Part shown: piece by piece, positions 25,864 through 34,177 of the stretch | Position numbering within the stretch: the stretch's first letter is position 1 | Layout of the letters: the number at the start of each line of letters is the position of its first letter | Source: Bacillota bacterium | Lineage (GTDB): Bacteria; Bacillota; Clostridia; Oscillospirales; Ruminococcaceae | Assembly: GCA_023391875.1 (NCBI GenBank) | Contig: JAEWAB010000003.1 | Coordinates: forward strand, 124,001 to 188,000 | Length of the DNA: 64,000 nucleotides | Direction of reading: 5' to 3' | The notes under the pieces: generated by a model | What the model was told of the DNA's origin: nothing | The model's input: the letters and a program-made list of their open reading frames with translations, nothing else | Databases searched by the model: none | Translations under genes and position numbers: made by a program

Positions 25864-26035
25864 TAAGAGACCTTCTTCAATTACCAATAATCATGAGATA
25901 GCTTCGCGGTAATATTGGGATAAATACTGTATACTATCGCATATAAATAATTTTCTTCTTTTCCATAGTATCATGATATCCAATTATTTTCGGCACATAC
26001 ACGAAGCAAACTAAGAGCAGTGAGCCTATAAAAAT

Positions 26036-26071
26036 AATGCGAAGTTCAGTGTTTCTCCTGAACTTCGCATT
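26036..26071 (-). terminator. Terminator downstream of uxaA
   Basis: AATGCGAAGTTCAG and its complement form a perfect stem with an 8 nt loop; on the minus strand ATTTTTAT follows. It closes the uxaC-uxaB-uxaA operon. The remaining bases of 25864-26243 show nothing else. Confidence 0.7.
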
Positions 26072-26243
26072 AAAGCTATCACCCAATTGAGATTAAAATG
26101 GAGCGAAAAGAACACAGATCTCCCGGATATGGAGCTAAAGTCTGTACAGTGTATTACTATGGAAAACAGATAGTTAAGGATATCCCGGTATTCGGAAAGG
26201 CTATGCTTAATAAACTCTTCGCCGATACCCTTGCACCTCTGCT

Positions 26244-27737
26244 TTACAGCGTCACCCCGTCTTTAAAGATGGCGATACCCCGGTATCCTGACTTCTCGGT
26301 GCAGGTGGCCTTGCCCGAGGCTGTCTCAATCACCAGCCGCAGCAGCCGCTCGGCGGCTTTATAAAGCGGCTCGCCCTCGGCGACAGTGCCGGCGTTAAAA
26401 TCGATCCAGCCGGGCTTTTTGGTAAAGAGCGCGCTGTTGCTGGAGATCTTAATCGTAGGAACCGGCGCGCCGAAGGGCGTGCCCCTGCCGGTGGTAAAGA
26501 GGAGTATCTGCGCGCCCGCGGCCGCAAGCGCTGTCGCGGACACCAGATCGTTTCCGGGGCTGGCTAGTAGGGTAAGCCCGTGGGCACGCGCCTGCTCAGC
26601 ATAGCCGATAACGTCCGAAACCGGCGCCGTACCGCCCTTTTGCACGCACCCAAGGCTTTTGTCCTCCAGCGTGCTGATGCCGCCCTGCTTGTTGCCGGGG
26701 GAAGGGTTTTCGTACACGACCTGCCCGTGCGAGACAAAGTACTGCTTAAAGCCGTTTATCATCCCAACAATCTTCTCATAAACCTGCTCGTCGGCGGCCC
26801 GGTTCATCAGGATGGTCTCTGCGCCGAACATCTCGGGCACCTCGGTGAGGATGGTGCTGCCGCCTTTGGCGATCAGCAGGTCGCTGAACGCGCCGACAGT
26901 AGGGTTTGCGGTAATGCCCGAAAGCCCGTCGCTGCCGCCGCACTTCATACCGATGGTAAGCTCCGAAACCGGCAGCGGCTCGCGCTTGGCGGCCCCGGCA
27001 TAAGCTGCGAGCACCCGCAGCGCGTCGCTGCCCGCGGCAATCTCATCCTCCACCTCCTGGCAGACCATGAACTTTACCCGCCGTTCGTCCCACTCGCCCA
27101 GAACCTCCCGAAAGGAGGATACGGTATTGTTTTCGCAGCCAAGCCCGACCACCAGAACCCCGCCCGCGTTCGGATGCCGCACTAACGCTGCCAGCAGGCG
27201 CTGCGTGTTCTTATGGTCGTCGCCCATCTGGCTGCAGCCGTACGGGTGGGGAAACGCGTATACCCCGTCTATGCCAAACTCTTGGGCTAAGTGAGCATTT
27301 TCCCGTGCCAGCCGCTCCGCCACATCGTTTACACAGCCCACTGCCGGTATAATCCACAACTCGTTGCGCACACCCGCCCTGCCGTCGCTGCGGCGGTAGC
27401 CCATAAACGTTTCGGGTGTTGACTGTGTGACCGGTGTTATGGCGGGGCGATAGGTGTAATCCGCTTCCTCAGAGAGCGCGGTGGCGAGATTACTCACATG
27501 CACCCATTCGCCGACGTCAATATTCCTTTTCGCGGTGCCAATCGGGTAGCCATATTTAATAATACTTTCTCCTGCCCGAATGGCACGAACGGCAAATTTA
27601 TGCCCCTGCGGGATGTCGTCCTTCAGGATAACCTCCGTATCACCAACCGGCAGTGACATACCCGCCGTCAGTGGGCTTAACGCGACGGCAACATTATCGT
27701 TTTTGTTAATCTGTATAGCCTCCGGCAAAATGCTCAC
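26244..27737 (-). CDS. uxaA: Altronate dehydratase (UxaA family)
   Basis: A 497-residue enzyme that dehydrates D-altronate to 2-keto-3-deoxygluconate in galacturonate breakdown. An N-terminal SAF domain (about 1-90, with GHKFAVRAIRAGESIIKYG) is joined to the large catalytic domain (from about 105): PAVGCVNDVAERL, HPYGCSQMGDDH, VVGLGCENN, GMKCGGSDGLSGITANP and SPGNDLVSATALAAAGAQ. The Cys residues in these motifs are likely ligands for the required metal. It is third in uxaC-uxaB-uxaA, 24 bp after uxaB. The GTG at 27737 is close to its GGAAGGAA; a TTG three codons later is also possible. D-galactarate dehydratase is a relative, but the neighbours favour altronate. Confidence 0.93.
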   Translation of the reverse strand: MSILPEAIQINKNDNVAVALSPLTAGMSLPVGDTEVILKDDIPQGHKFAVRAIRAGESIIKYGYPIGTAKRNIDVGEWVHVSNLATALSEEADYTYRPAITPVTQSTPETFMGYRRSDGRAGVRNELWIIPAVGCVNDVAERLARENAHLAQEFGIDGVYAFPHPYGCSQMGDDHKNTQRLLAALVRHPNAGGVLVVGLGCENNTVSSFREVLGEWDERRVKFMVCQEVEDEIAAGSDALRVLAAYAGAAKREPLPVSELTIGMKCGGSDGLSGITANPTVGAFSDLLIAKGGSTILTEVPEMFGAETILMNRAADEQVYEKIVGMINGFKQYFVSHGQVVYENPSPGNKQGGISTLEDKSLGCVQKGGTAPVSDVIGYAEQARAHGLTLLASPGNDLVSATALAAAGAQILLFTTGRGTPFGAPVPTIKISSNSALFTKKPGWIDFNAGTVAEGEPLYKAAERLLRLVIETASGKATCTEKSGYRGIAIFKDGVTL

Positions 27738-27761
27738 TTCCTTCCTACGTTATATTCTTGC

Positions 27762-29240
27762 TCAAAGCAGCTTAGCGATGGCGTCTTTCATGCCAAGCGC
27801 CGCAATCTGATTCAGATAATCAGTTACTAAGGCCTCAAAGCCCGGAAGGACTCCAAGGTCTTCACCCCAAAGTTTAACGTCAGAGCAGACGGCGTGCACC
27901 AGTTCAGCGGTGCCACTCTCTTTATGTGTGTAAAACAGCTCAAGCACCGAGCGGGTATCGTTGACACAGTATTCTTCCTCCCCGCGCTTGGCTACCAGCC
28001 CCGCGTCCTCCAGCCGCACGCCGCGGTAGAAGGCAAGGTACGCCGCAAAGCTGAACACAATGCGCTTTGGCAGGCTGCCGAAGCGCTCTGCATATTCCTT
28101 TAGGCTCGGCAGCACGCGCGCGCGCCATTTGGATGTTGAATTAAGCGCGATGGCAAGCAGGCTGTGGTCGATGAACGGGTTTTGGAAGCGCTCGGTCACC
28201 GAACCCGCAAACGCCTCGAGCTCCTCGCGGGGCAGGCTCAGGGTTGGGATAATCTCCTCATGAATCGTCTTTTGCATGAACGTGCGGATGGTCTCATCCT
28301 CCATGCACTCACGCACGATATTCTTGCCCGCCAGATAAGCCGCCAGCACCATGCTGGTGTGTGCGCCGTTTAGGATGCGCACCTTGCGCTGCTTGTAAGG
28401 AAGATGGTCGGGCACAACCCGCACCGGCAGGCCCGCTTTCGCGAAGGACAGCTCCTCTTCAAGGCTTTTCGGCCCTTCGATAACCCACAGGCCGAACACC
28501 TCGCCCGTATCGAGCAGCTTATCCTCGTAGCCGTTTGCCTCATTAAGCCGCTCCGCCTCCGCGCGTGGGTAGCCGGTAACGATGCGGTCCACCAGCGTGT
28601 TGCAGAACAGTACTTCTTTTTTTACCCAGTCGTAAAAATCATCCTCCAGCTCCCACAGCCGGATGGTCTCATTGACGCAGCTGCGCAGCTCGTCGCCGTT
28701 ATGGTCAATCAGCTCGCAGGAGAGCACAACTAGTCCGTGCCCTACCCCAAAGGCCTTGTACCGCTCATAAAGAAATCTCGTGAGCTTTGCGGGAAAGGCG
28801 GACGGGGGCGCGTCGTTAAACCGGCAGGTGTCGTCAAACACAATACCTGCCTCGGTGGTGTTACTGACGATATACCTCAGGTCGGGGTTGTGTGCGCAGG
28901 TAAGCAAAGCCGCGTAATCTTCGTAGGGGTTGATTGCCCTGCTGATGCAGCTGACAACGCGTTTTTCCTCCGCCTTTTCGCCGCCCTCAAACCCGCGCAG
29001 GTAGAGGGTATACAGCCCCTGCTGCTCGTTTAAAACATCGGCAAGGCCCTGAGCGATGGGCTGCACGACAACCACCGAGGTGTCGAAACCGCAGCGCTCG
29101 TTGGCAACGTCTATAAAATAATCAACAAAGGCGCGCAGGAAGTTGCCTTCGCCAAACTGCAGCACCCTTTCCGGCGTGCCGCGCCGAACAATGCCCTGAT
29201 AGCCGCTCTGCTTTAAGGTTTCATTATTTAGCTGCTTCAT
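27762..29240 (-). CDS. uxaB: Tagaturonate reductase
   Basis: A 492-residue member of the polyol-specific long-chain dehydrogenase family that reduces D-tagaturonate to D-altronate with NADH. Visible are VLQFGEGNFLRAFVDYFID (N-terminal nucleotide-binding loop, about 27), SNTTEAGI (about 128), the catalytic-region KVRILNGAHTSMVLAAYL (about 287) and the C-terminal helical domain. The usual family length is 480-490. It lies between uxaC and uxaA with 20-24 bp spacings, which separates it from mannonate-specific UxuB; no uxuA is in the window. SD GGAG precedes the ATG at 29240. Confidence 0.94.
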   Translation of the reverse strand: MKQLNNETLKQSGYQGIVRRGTPERVLQFGEGNFLRAFVDYFIDVANERCGFDTSVVVVQPIAQGLADVLNEQQGLYTLYLRGFEGGEKAEEKRVVSCISRAINPYEDYAALLTCAHNPDLRYIVSNTTEAGIVFDDTCRFNDAPPSAFPAKLTRFLYERYKAFGVGHGLVVLSCELIDHNGDELRSCVNETIRLWELEDDFYDWVKKEVLFCNTLVDRIVTGYPRAEAERLNEANGYEDKLLDTGEVFGLWVIEGPKSLEEELSFAKAGLPVRVVPDHLPYKQRKVRILNGAHTSMVLAAYLAGKNIVRECMEDETIRTFMQKTIHEEIIPTLSLPREELEAFAGSVTERFQNPFIDHSLLAIALNSTSKWRARVLPSLKEYAERFGSLPKRIVFSFAAYLAFYRGVRLEDAGLVAKRGEEEYCVNDTRSVLELFYTHKESGTAELVHAVCSDVKLWGEDLGVLPGFEALVTDYLNQIAALGMKDAIAKLL

Positions 29241-29260
29241 GGTATGCTCCTTTTATCCGC

Positions 29261-30661
29261 CTAAAAGTTAAAATACTGCATGGCGTTGTGATAAGAGATA
29301 TCCTCCACCATCTTGCCGAGTGCGGGGATATCGGCAGGGTACTCCCCATTGTCTACCCAGCTGCCGATGAGGTCGCAGAGGATGCGGCGGAAGTACTCGT
29401 GCCGGGTATAAGAGAGAAAGCTGCGCGAATCGGTGAGCATCCCGACAAAGCAGCCCAAGAGGGACATGTTGGCGAGGTTTGTCAACTGCTCGCGCATACC
29501 GCTCTTGGTGTCGTTAAACCACCAAGCCGCGCCGTGCTGCACCTTTCCCGCGACGCCGCCGCCCTGAAAGCAGCCGATTGCCGAGGTAATCGCCGCGTTG
29601 TCGCCGGGGTTGAGGGAGAAGATGATGGTCTTGGGCAGCAGGGCGTCACGGTTGAGGGTATCCAGCAGGGCGGTAAGCCCCGACATACAGTCGGCGTTGT
29701 TGATGCAGTCAAAGCCGGTATCCGGCCCCAGCGCCTGAAAACCGCTGCTGTTTACGTTGCGCAGCGCGCCGAAATGAATCTCCATCACCCAGCCGAGGCG
29801 GGCGTATTCCCTGCCCAAAAAGAGCAGCAGCGCATACTGGAACGCGTTGATCTCATCTGTTGTCAGCGCCGCGCCGCTTAAGCGTTTTTTGAGTATCTCG
29901 TCGAGCTTCTCGGGCTTTGCGGGCGCGTATACCACCCGGTTAATGCCGTGGTCGGAGGCGCGGCAGCCCATCGACGCAAAGTACTCCATGCGCACCTTTA
30001 GCGCCGCATACAGGCCGGCCATATCTTCGATGTTGACACAGGAGGCCGCAGAGAGCTTCTGCAGATACGCTGCAAAGCCCTCCCGCTCGATGTAGACGGC
30101 CTGGTCTGGCCGCCATGCGGGCACCACCTCTACAGCAAAGCGCTCGTCGTCACGGATGGCCTTGTGGTGTTCGAGGATGTCCACCGGGTCGTCGGTGGTG
30201 ACGATAACGGTGACATGCGATTGTTCGATAATGCCGCGAACGCTCATGTTCTCCTGCTGCAGCACGCGGTTGCAGTGCTGCCAGATTTCTTCGGCGGTGT
30301 CGCCGCTTAACGTGAGCTCACAGTTAAAGTAGCGCCGCAATTCCAGGTGGCACCAGTGATAAATGGGGTTGCCGATGGCCTTGGGCAGGGTATGCGCGAA
30401 GGCGAAGAATTTCTCCTTATCGCTCGCACCGCCCGTAATATAATATTCGTCCACGCCGTAGGTACGCATCAGGCGCCACTTATAGTGGTCGCCGCCCAGC
30501 CAGGCCTGCGTAATGTTCTCAAACCGGCGGTTCATGGCAATTTCAGCGGGATTGATGTGACAATGGTAGTCGATAATCGGCATTTTAGCCGCGTAGTCGT
30601 GGTAGAGGGTCTTGGCCGTCTCGCCGGATAAAAGAAAATCCCGGTCCATAAACTGTTTCAA
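29261..30661 (-). CDS. uxaC: Glucuronate/galacturonate isomerase
   Basis: A 466-residue TIM-barrel enzyme that converts D-galacturonate to D-tagaturonate and D-glucuronate to D-fructuronate. It begins KQFMDRDFLLSGETAKTLYHDYAAKMPIIDYHCHINP; HCH is the metal motif, with FGALRN, GFDCINNAD and the late ISYHNAMQYFNF as further family marks. GAGGTG lies 6 nt before TTG 30661, which gives the family N-terminus; the GTG at 30670 overlaps that SD. It heads the uxaCBA operon. Upstream at 30706-30811 is a copy of the 106 bp palindromic element, so that element may carry or affect the promoter. Confidence 0.96.
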   Translation of the reverse strand: MKQFMDRDFLLSGETAKTLYHDYAAKMPIIDYHCHINPAEIAMNRRFENITQAWLGGDHYKWRLMRTYGVDEYYITGGASDKEKFFAFAHTLPKAIGNPIYHWCHLELRRYFNCELTLSGDTAEEIWQHCNRVLQQENMSVRGIIEQSHVTVIVTTDDPVDILEHHKAIRDDERFAVEVVPAWRPDQAVYIEREGFAAYLQKLSAASCVNIEDMAGLYAALKVRMEYFASMGCRASDHGINRVVYAPAKPEKLDEILKKRLSGAALTTDEINAFQYALLLFLGREYARLGWVMEIHFGALRNVNSSGFQALGPDTGFDCINNADCMSGLTALLDTLNRDALLPKTIIFSLNPGDNAAITSAIGCFQGGGVAGKVQHGAAWWFNDTKSGMREQLTNLANMSLLGCFVGMLTDSRSFLSYTRHEYFRRILCDLIGSWVDNGEYPADIPALGKMVEDISYHNAMQYFNF

Positions 30662-30705
30662 TGGATCCACCTCGTATTCATGACCTGATTCAATCAGTGT
30701 TTGTA

Positions 30706-30811
30706 CATAATACTAATTCCAATAAGAAATATTACGTAAAAATTCTTCACAAAAGGCATAAATTCAACCTTTTGCTCGAATTTTTCTATATTTCTAATTG
30801 TAATAAGTATA
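30706..30811 (-). repeat. 106 bp palindromic element, copy 1
   Basis: Near-identical to 62788-62894 and, inverted, to 61103-61209. The ends are imperfect inverted repeats of about 23 bp (ATACTTATTACAATTAGAAA against ATACTAATTCCAATAAGAAA), and the middle has a CAAAAGG/CCTTTTG hairpin. It lies 45 bp upstream of uxaC. A short mobile element (MITE-like) or a spread regulatory unit are the two readings. Confidence 0.85.
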
Positions 30812-30965
30812 AGCGGGAAAATGGCTGACGGGCGGGAGGCCGAATGTCCTCCATTGCGTTTTGCGCCATGGATACAGGCTTTGCTCTCCCGCCCCGCCAC
30901 ATGTAGCCCGTGGATGAGTAATGTCTCGTTTAAAGCAATCTATATGAATGATTGAGCTACCAAGG

Positions 30966-32636
30966 TTAAAGGGTCTTTAAGTCATATTCCCCGTAATTCG
31001 GAGGAACAATTCCCGGGTTCTCGACACTCACAAAACCATCACCGGTATAGTGAAGCGTTTCGTTGCCGGAGGCATGAAAGGAAACCGCGCGGCCGTCAGG
31101 TAAGCGAATCTCCCCGTCAACAGGCTGCACCGTCATGCCGATGACAGACTTAAGGCTGCCGGAGCGGTCGGTAACCAGCCGGATTCCGTGCGGGAAGGCG
31201 TAGAGCTGCTGCCCGTTCTTATACACAAAAGAGCCTTCGCGCTCGTTGACTAACTCAAACAGCGCCCCGTCTACGGCACGGCTGTAGCCCGTTTCCTCGG
31301 CCACAATCTCGCCGTGGTCGATGCCGCCCGGAATAACCGAGGTAAAACATAGCTCCTTCTGCGGGGTGGGGTAGATGCCGCACATGCGCTCGAGATAATC
31401 GAGCACGCACAGCATGGTGGGGGTGTAGTTATCGGCATACCCCTCGCAGCCCATCCACGCGCTTAAGCCGCCTGAGAACTTTTCAAACCGTGAGAGGGCC
31501 GTGAGAATGGGGTGCATGATCCACGTCAGCTCTACATAGCGGCGATGGTATTCAAAAGCGTGCGGCAGGCGAATCTGGGTTAAGAAGCTGATCTGCCCCG
31601 ACCAGCTGTTGTACTGGATGAACGGGCTGAAGCCGGGTTCGTCCATCGCGATGGTGGTGATGGGGTACCGGGAGAAGAACTTTCGGGTATTGAGCAGGTA
31701 GCGGCGCAGGGCGTCCTCAAACATCTCGTCGTTGCAGGCCTCGCAGGCAAACACGCGGATGAGGTTATCCGACTGCAGCCGCACGAAGCGGTCGAGCTTA
31801 TCTCGGTCGTAGAAGAAATGGTCCTGCGCGTCGTAGCAGTATTTCATCAGGCTGTTACGGGTCTGCTCCGCCTTCTTCGCCCACACGCTGCCGTCCTCTC
31901 CCAACTCCTGTGCCATACGCTGCAGATACTTGCGCTGGCAGTACACGTTCGCCGTCATATCGGGCGCCAGGAAGGGCAGGATCGGCGAATTGGGGTCGTA
32001 ACGGGCGGGGTCTGCCATGTAGGGGGTATCGGGCACATGCCAGAACCGCGGGGAGGCGTCGTGGCCGGTATCAAAGGTGCAAAAGGCCTCCACGCAGCCG
32101 GTTTTGCGGGTATCGCGGTGGGTGGCCAGCCACTCGTCGTTGCGGGCGATGGCGTCATACATCTTTTTAAGGAACGCCTTATCCCCGCTTAAGCAGTAGT
32201 GGGTCCACACGCTTCGGGCAAGCGGGGTAACCATCTGCACCTGACGGTGGTTTGCCCCCGCGGCGGTAATCTTATAGGGCAGCAGGCCGTCCTCCCGTAT
32301 AAAGTCGGCGAACAGCTCAAAACTCGATTTTGCCGCGTCCGGGCAGAAGCGGGAAAGCAGCTCGGAGTTGATGGTGCCGGTACTTTCCAGCCAGCAGCCG
32401 ATGAAATCCGCGCCCTCCAGCAGCATGGGGCGGCCTTGGGCAACCGAGGGGACGATACAGTCCATTAGATCGTGCACGGCCTTGTAGTATACATTCTCTA
32501 TCTTCGGATGGGACGATACAAACTTCACACCGGAATGCAGAAATTCATCCAAAGCGTCTCGTCCGGTGTCCTGCTTAAGCGCGCCGACACGGCTGTTAAC
32601 ATCGGTCTCGCGCAGCTTTGATAATATCGTGCTCAT
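30966..32636 (-). CDS. (alpha/alpha)6-barrel glycosidase, MGH1/GH63-like
   Basis: A 556-residue cytoplasmic enzyme without signal peptide. Features typical of the trehalase/GH63-like barrel fold include ADFIGCWLESTGTINSELL (about 84), FDTGHDASPRFWH (about 185), SWSGQISFLTQ (about 335), GCEGYADNYTPTMLCVLDYLERM (about 405) and a short C-terminal beta domain. It is the last gene of the rhamnose/galacturonide operon, so its substrate is probably a pectic oligosaccharide; rhamnosidase, unsaturated galacturonidase or another specificity cannot be told apart here. The start at 32636 (MSTIL) follows GAGGAGGT at 5-6 nt and is preferred to 32657. It is too long for GH105. Confidence 0.7.
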   Translation of the reverse strand: MSTILSKLRETDVNSRVGALKQDTGRDALDEFLHSGVKFVSSHPKIENVYYKAVHDLMDCIVPSVAQGRPMLLEGADFIGCWLESTGTINSELLSRFCPDAAKSSFELFADFIREDGLLPYKITAAGANHRQVQMVTPLARSVWTHYCLSGDKAFLKKMYDAIARNDEWLATHRDTRKTGCVEAFCTFDTGHDASPRFWHVPDTPYMADPARYDPNSPILPFLAPDMTANVYCQRKYLQRMAQELGEDGSVWAKKAEQTRNSLMKYCYDAQDHFFYDRDKLDRFVRLQSDNLIRVFACEACNDEMFEDALRRYLLNTRKFFSRYPITTIAMDEPGFSPFIQYNSWSGQISFLTQIRLPHAFEYHRRYVELTWIMHPILTALSRFEKFSGGLSAWMGCEGYADNYTPTMLCVLDYLERMCGIYPTPQKELCFTSVIPGGIDHGEIVAEETGYSRAVDGALFELVNEREGSFVYKNGQQLYAFPHGIRLVTDRSGSLKSVIGMTVQPVDGEIRLPDGRAVSFHASGNETLHYTGDGFVSVENPGIVPPNYGEYDLKTL

Positions 32637-32686
32637 TTTTACCTCCTCGTCCGCCATGCGGACACAATTCGACAGGAAAAAGATTC

Positions 32687-34090
32687 TTACGCTATTACCT
32701 CGTTCCAGCCTGCGGGCAGGTAGTTGGCGGTCGCTTTCATCATCTTCTTAAGCAGCGCCTCGCCGTCCTTTTCGTCTACGCGGCTCATGAGCGGGTCGTT
32801 TAAAAAGGTGGCAAGCGCCAGCTTATAGTCGCAGTCTATGGTGGCGCGTAGGGTGTTCTCCTGATTGCAAACATGGCGAATAACCAGCGCCTGAACGCCG
32901 CCGGGCAGCTTTCCTGCCTGCAGCGGCAGAATCTCACCGCGCCTGAATAGGGCATTGGTCTCTACCACGGCGCCCAGCGGCAGGTTGGCAATCTGGCCGC
33001 GGTTGGGCAGGTTTACGTTGCTTACCAGCTCGCCCAGACCGAGCAGCGCCTTGATGAGCAGGTGGCCCTCTTCGCCCGAGGGGGTGAGGTCGATGGGCTC
33101 CTTGCCGCTTACAAGGGCGGCACTGCGGGCAAGGCGCTGCTTTAAGTCGTTTACGCGCCAGTCCACGCCGGTAAGGCCGAACATCCAGCCGGTGACGGTG
33201 GCGGGGTCTTTCAGGTACCACGGCGGCATAAACTCGGCCAGATGCCGGTCACCCGCCGCGGCGATGAGGCCGTAGCGGCGGAACAGGTCGAACTTTACGC
33301 GGTGAGCACTCTTAAAGGAGTTGTTCATCCAGTTGTTATCCTCGCCCTTGGCAAAGCCGGATTCATAGTATTTATCTGCGAACTCTTTATACAGCGGGAA
33401 AAGGTCCATACCCTCGTAGCTTGCGCTGTCGAGCCATGTAAAATGGTTGATGCCAAGCACGTTTACCTTAATCTCCTGCCGCGTAACGCCCGCAATGCCG
33501 ATCTTATCCTCCAGCATGGAGGCGAGCAGCTTCTGCGTGCCGAATACCTCATGGCAGCAGCCGAAGGCGCGAACCTCGGGGAACACCTCATACAGCGTGC
33601 GGATGCAAAGCGCCATGGGGTTGGTGTAGTTGATGACCCATGCCAGGGGCGCGTAATCGCGTATCGCCTCAGCGATGGTCACATACATCGGTATAGTGCG
33701 CAGAGCGCGTATAAAACCGCCGGGGCCCACGGTGTCGCCCACCGACTGCCACACGCCGTAGGATTCGGGTGCGTGCACGTCGGAGCGCATCTCCTCAAAG
33801 GTACCGGGCAGTATTGATATCACCACAATGTCGGCGCCCGTAAGAGCGTCTTTTAAAGAGTCGGCAACCTCGTATTTCCAGTGGGCTGCCGCCTGCGGAT
33901 GGGCAGAAATCTTGTTGCCGATAATCGCGTTATCCTCGGCGGCCTTACGGTCGATATCATACAGGCGCACCGTACCTTCCATCTGGCTGTCCATCGCCAG
34001 GTCTTTCATAAACCCCCATGCCCAGCCGCGGCTTCCGCCGCCGATATAGGCAACATTCAGGCCGCTAACGTTTGTGTTATTGTATATCAA
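32687..34090 (-). CDS. lplD: GH4-family NAD-dependent glycosidase, probable alpha-galacturonidase
   Basis: A 467-residue GH4 enzyme. GH4 hydrolyses glycosides by a redox mechanism needing NAD+ and a divalent metal. The N-terminus has the Rossmann motif VAYIGGGSRGWAWGFMKDLA (glycines about 14-18); INYTNPM (about 152-158) and CHEVFG (about 175) form the metal-binding region. From memory, CHEV marks Bacillus LplD, an alpha-galacturonidase, whereas alpha-galactosidases have CHSV. uxaCBA and the rhamnose genes beside it agree with galacturonide as substrate. The TTG at 34090 has GAGGTG 6 nt upstream; the GTG at 34099 overlaps the SD. The symbol is given by motif and context. Confidence 0.85.
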   Translation of the reverse strand: MIYNNTNVSGLNVAYIGGGSRGWAWGFMKDLAMDSQMEGTVRLYDIDRKAAEDNAIIGNKISAHPQAAAHWKYEVADSLKDALTGADIVVISILPGTFEEMRSDVHAPESYGVWQSVGDTVGPGGFIRALRTIPMYVTIAEAIRDYAPLAWVINYTNPMALCIRTLYEVFPEVRAFGCCHEVFGTQKLLASMLEDKIGIAGVTRQEIKVNVLGINHFTWLDSASYEGMDLFPLYKEFADKYYESGFAKGEDNNWMNNSFKSAHRVKFDLFRRYGLIAAAGDRHLAEFMPPWYLKDPATVTGWMFGLTGVDWRVNDLKQRLARSAALVSGKEPIDLTPSGEEGHLLIKALLGLGELVSNVNLPNRGQIANLPLGAVVETNALFRRGEILPLQAGKLPGGVQALVIRHVCNQENTLRATIDCDYKLALATFLNDPLMSRVDEKDGEALLKKMMKATANYLPAGWNEVIA

Positions 34091-34132
34091 AGAAAACACC
34101 TCGATCGTTTCTACAGATAGCCTGTTTTAATA

Positions 34133-34161
34133 ACGGGTCGCCCCTTTTTGAGGCGACCCGT
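34133..34161 (-). terminator. Hairpin after the binding-protein gene (attenuator or 3' stabiliser)
   Basis: ACGGGTCGCC/GGCGACCCGT with a CCTTTTTGA-type loop, 16 bp past the stop of the binding-protein gene and before the GH4 gene. On the minus strand it is followed by TATTAAAA. This position is common for raising binding-protein mRNA above that of its partners. Confidence 0.6.
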
Positions 34162-34177
34162 GCGCTGAAAGGTTAGA

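Noticed and set aside
26098..26364. 88-codon plus-strand frame over the uxaA terminator region
   Set aside because: Overlaps the end of uxaA on the other strand and has no recognisable features.
30831..30892. GGCGGGAG/CTCCCGCC pairing as a terminator after the barrel glycosidase
   Set aside because: The loop of more than 40 bases and lack of a T tract make it doubtful.
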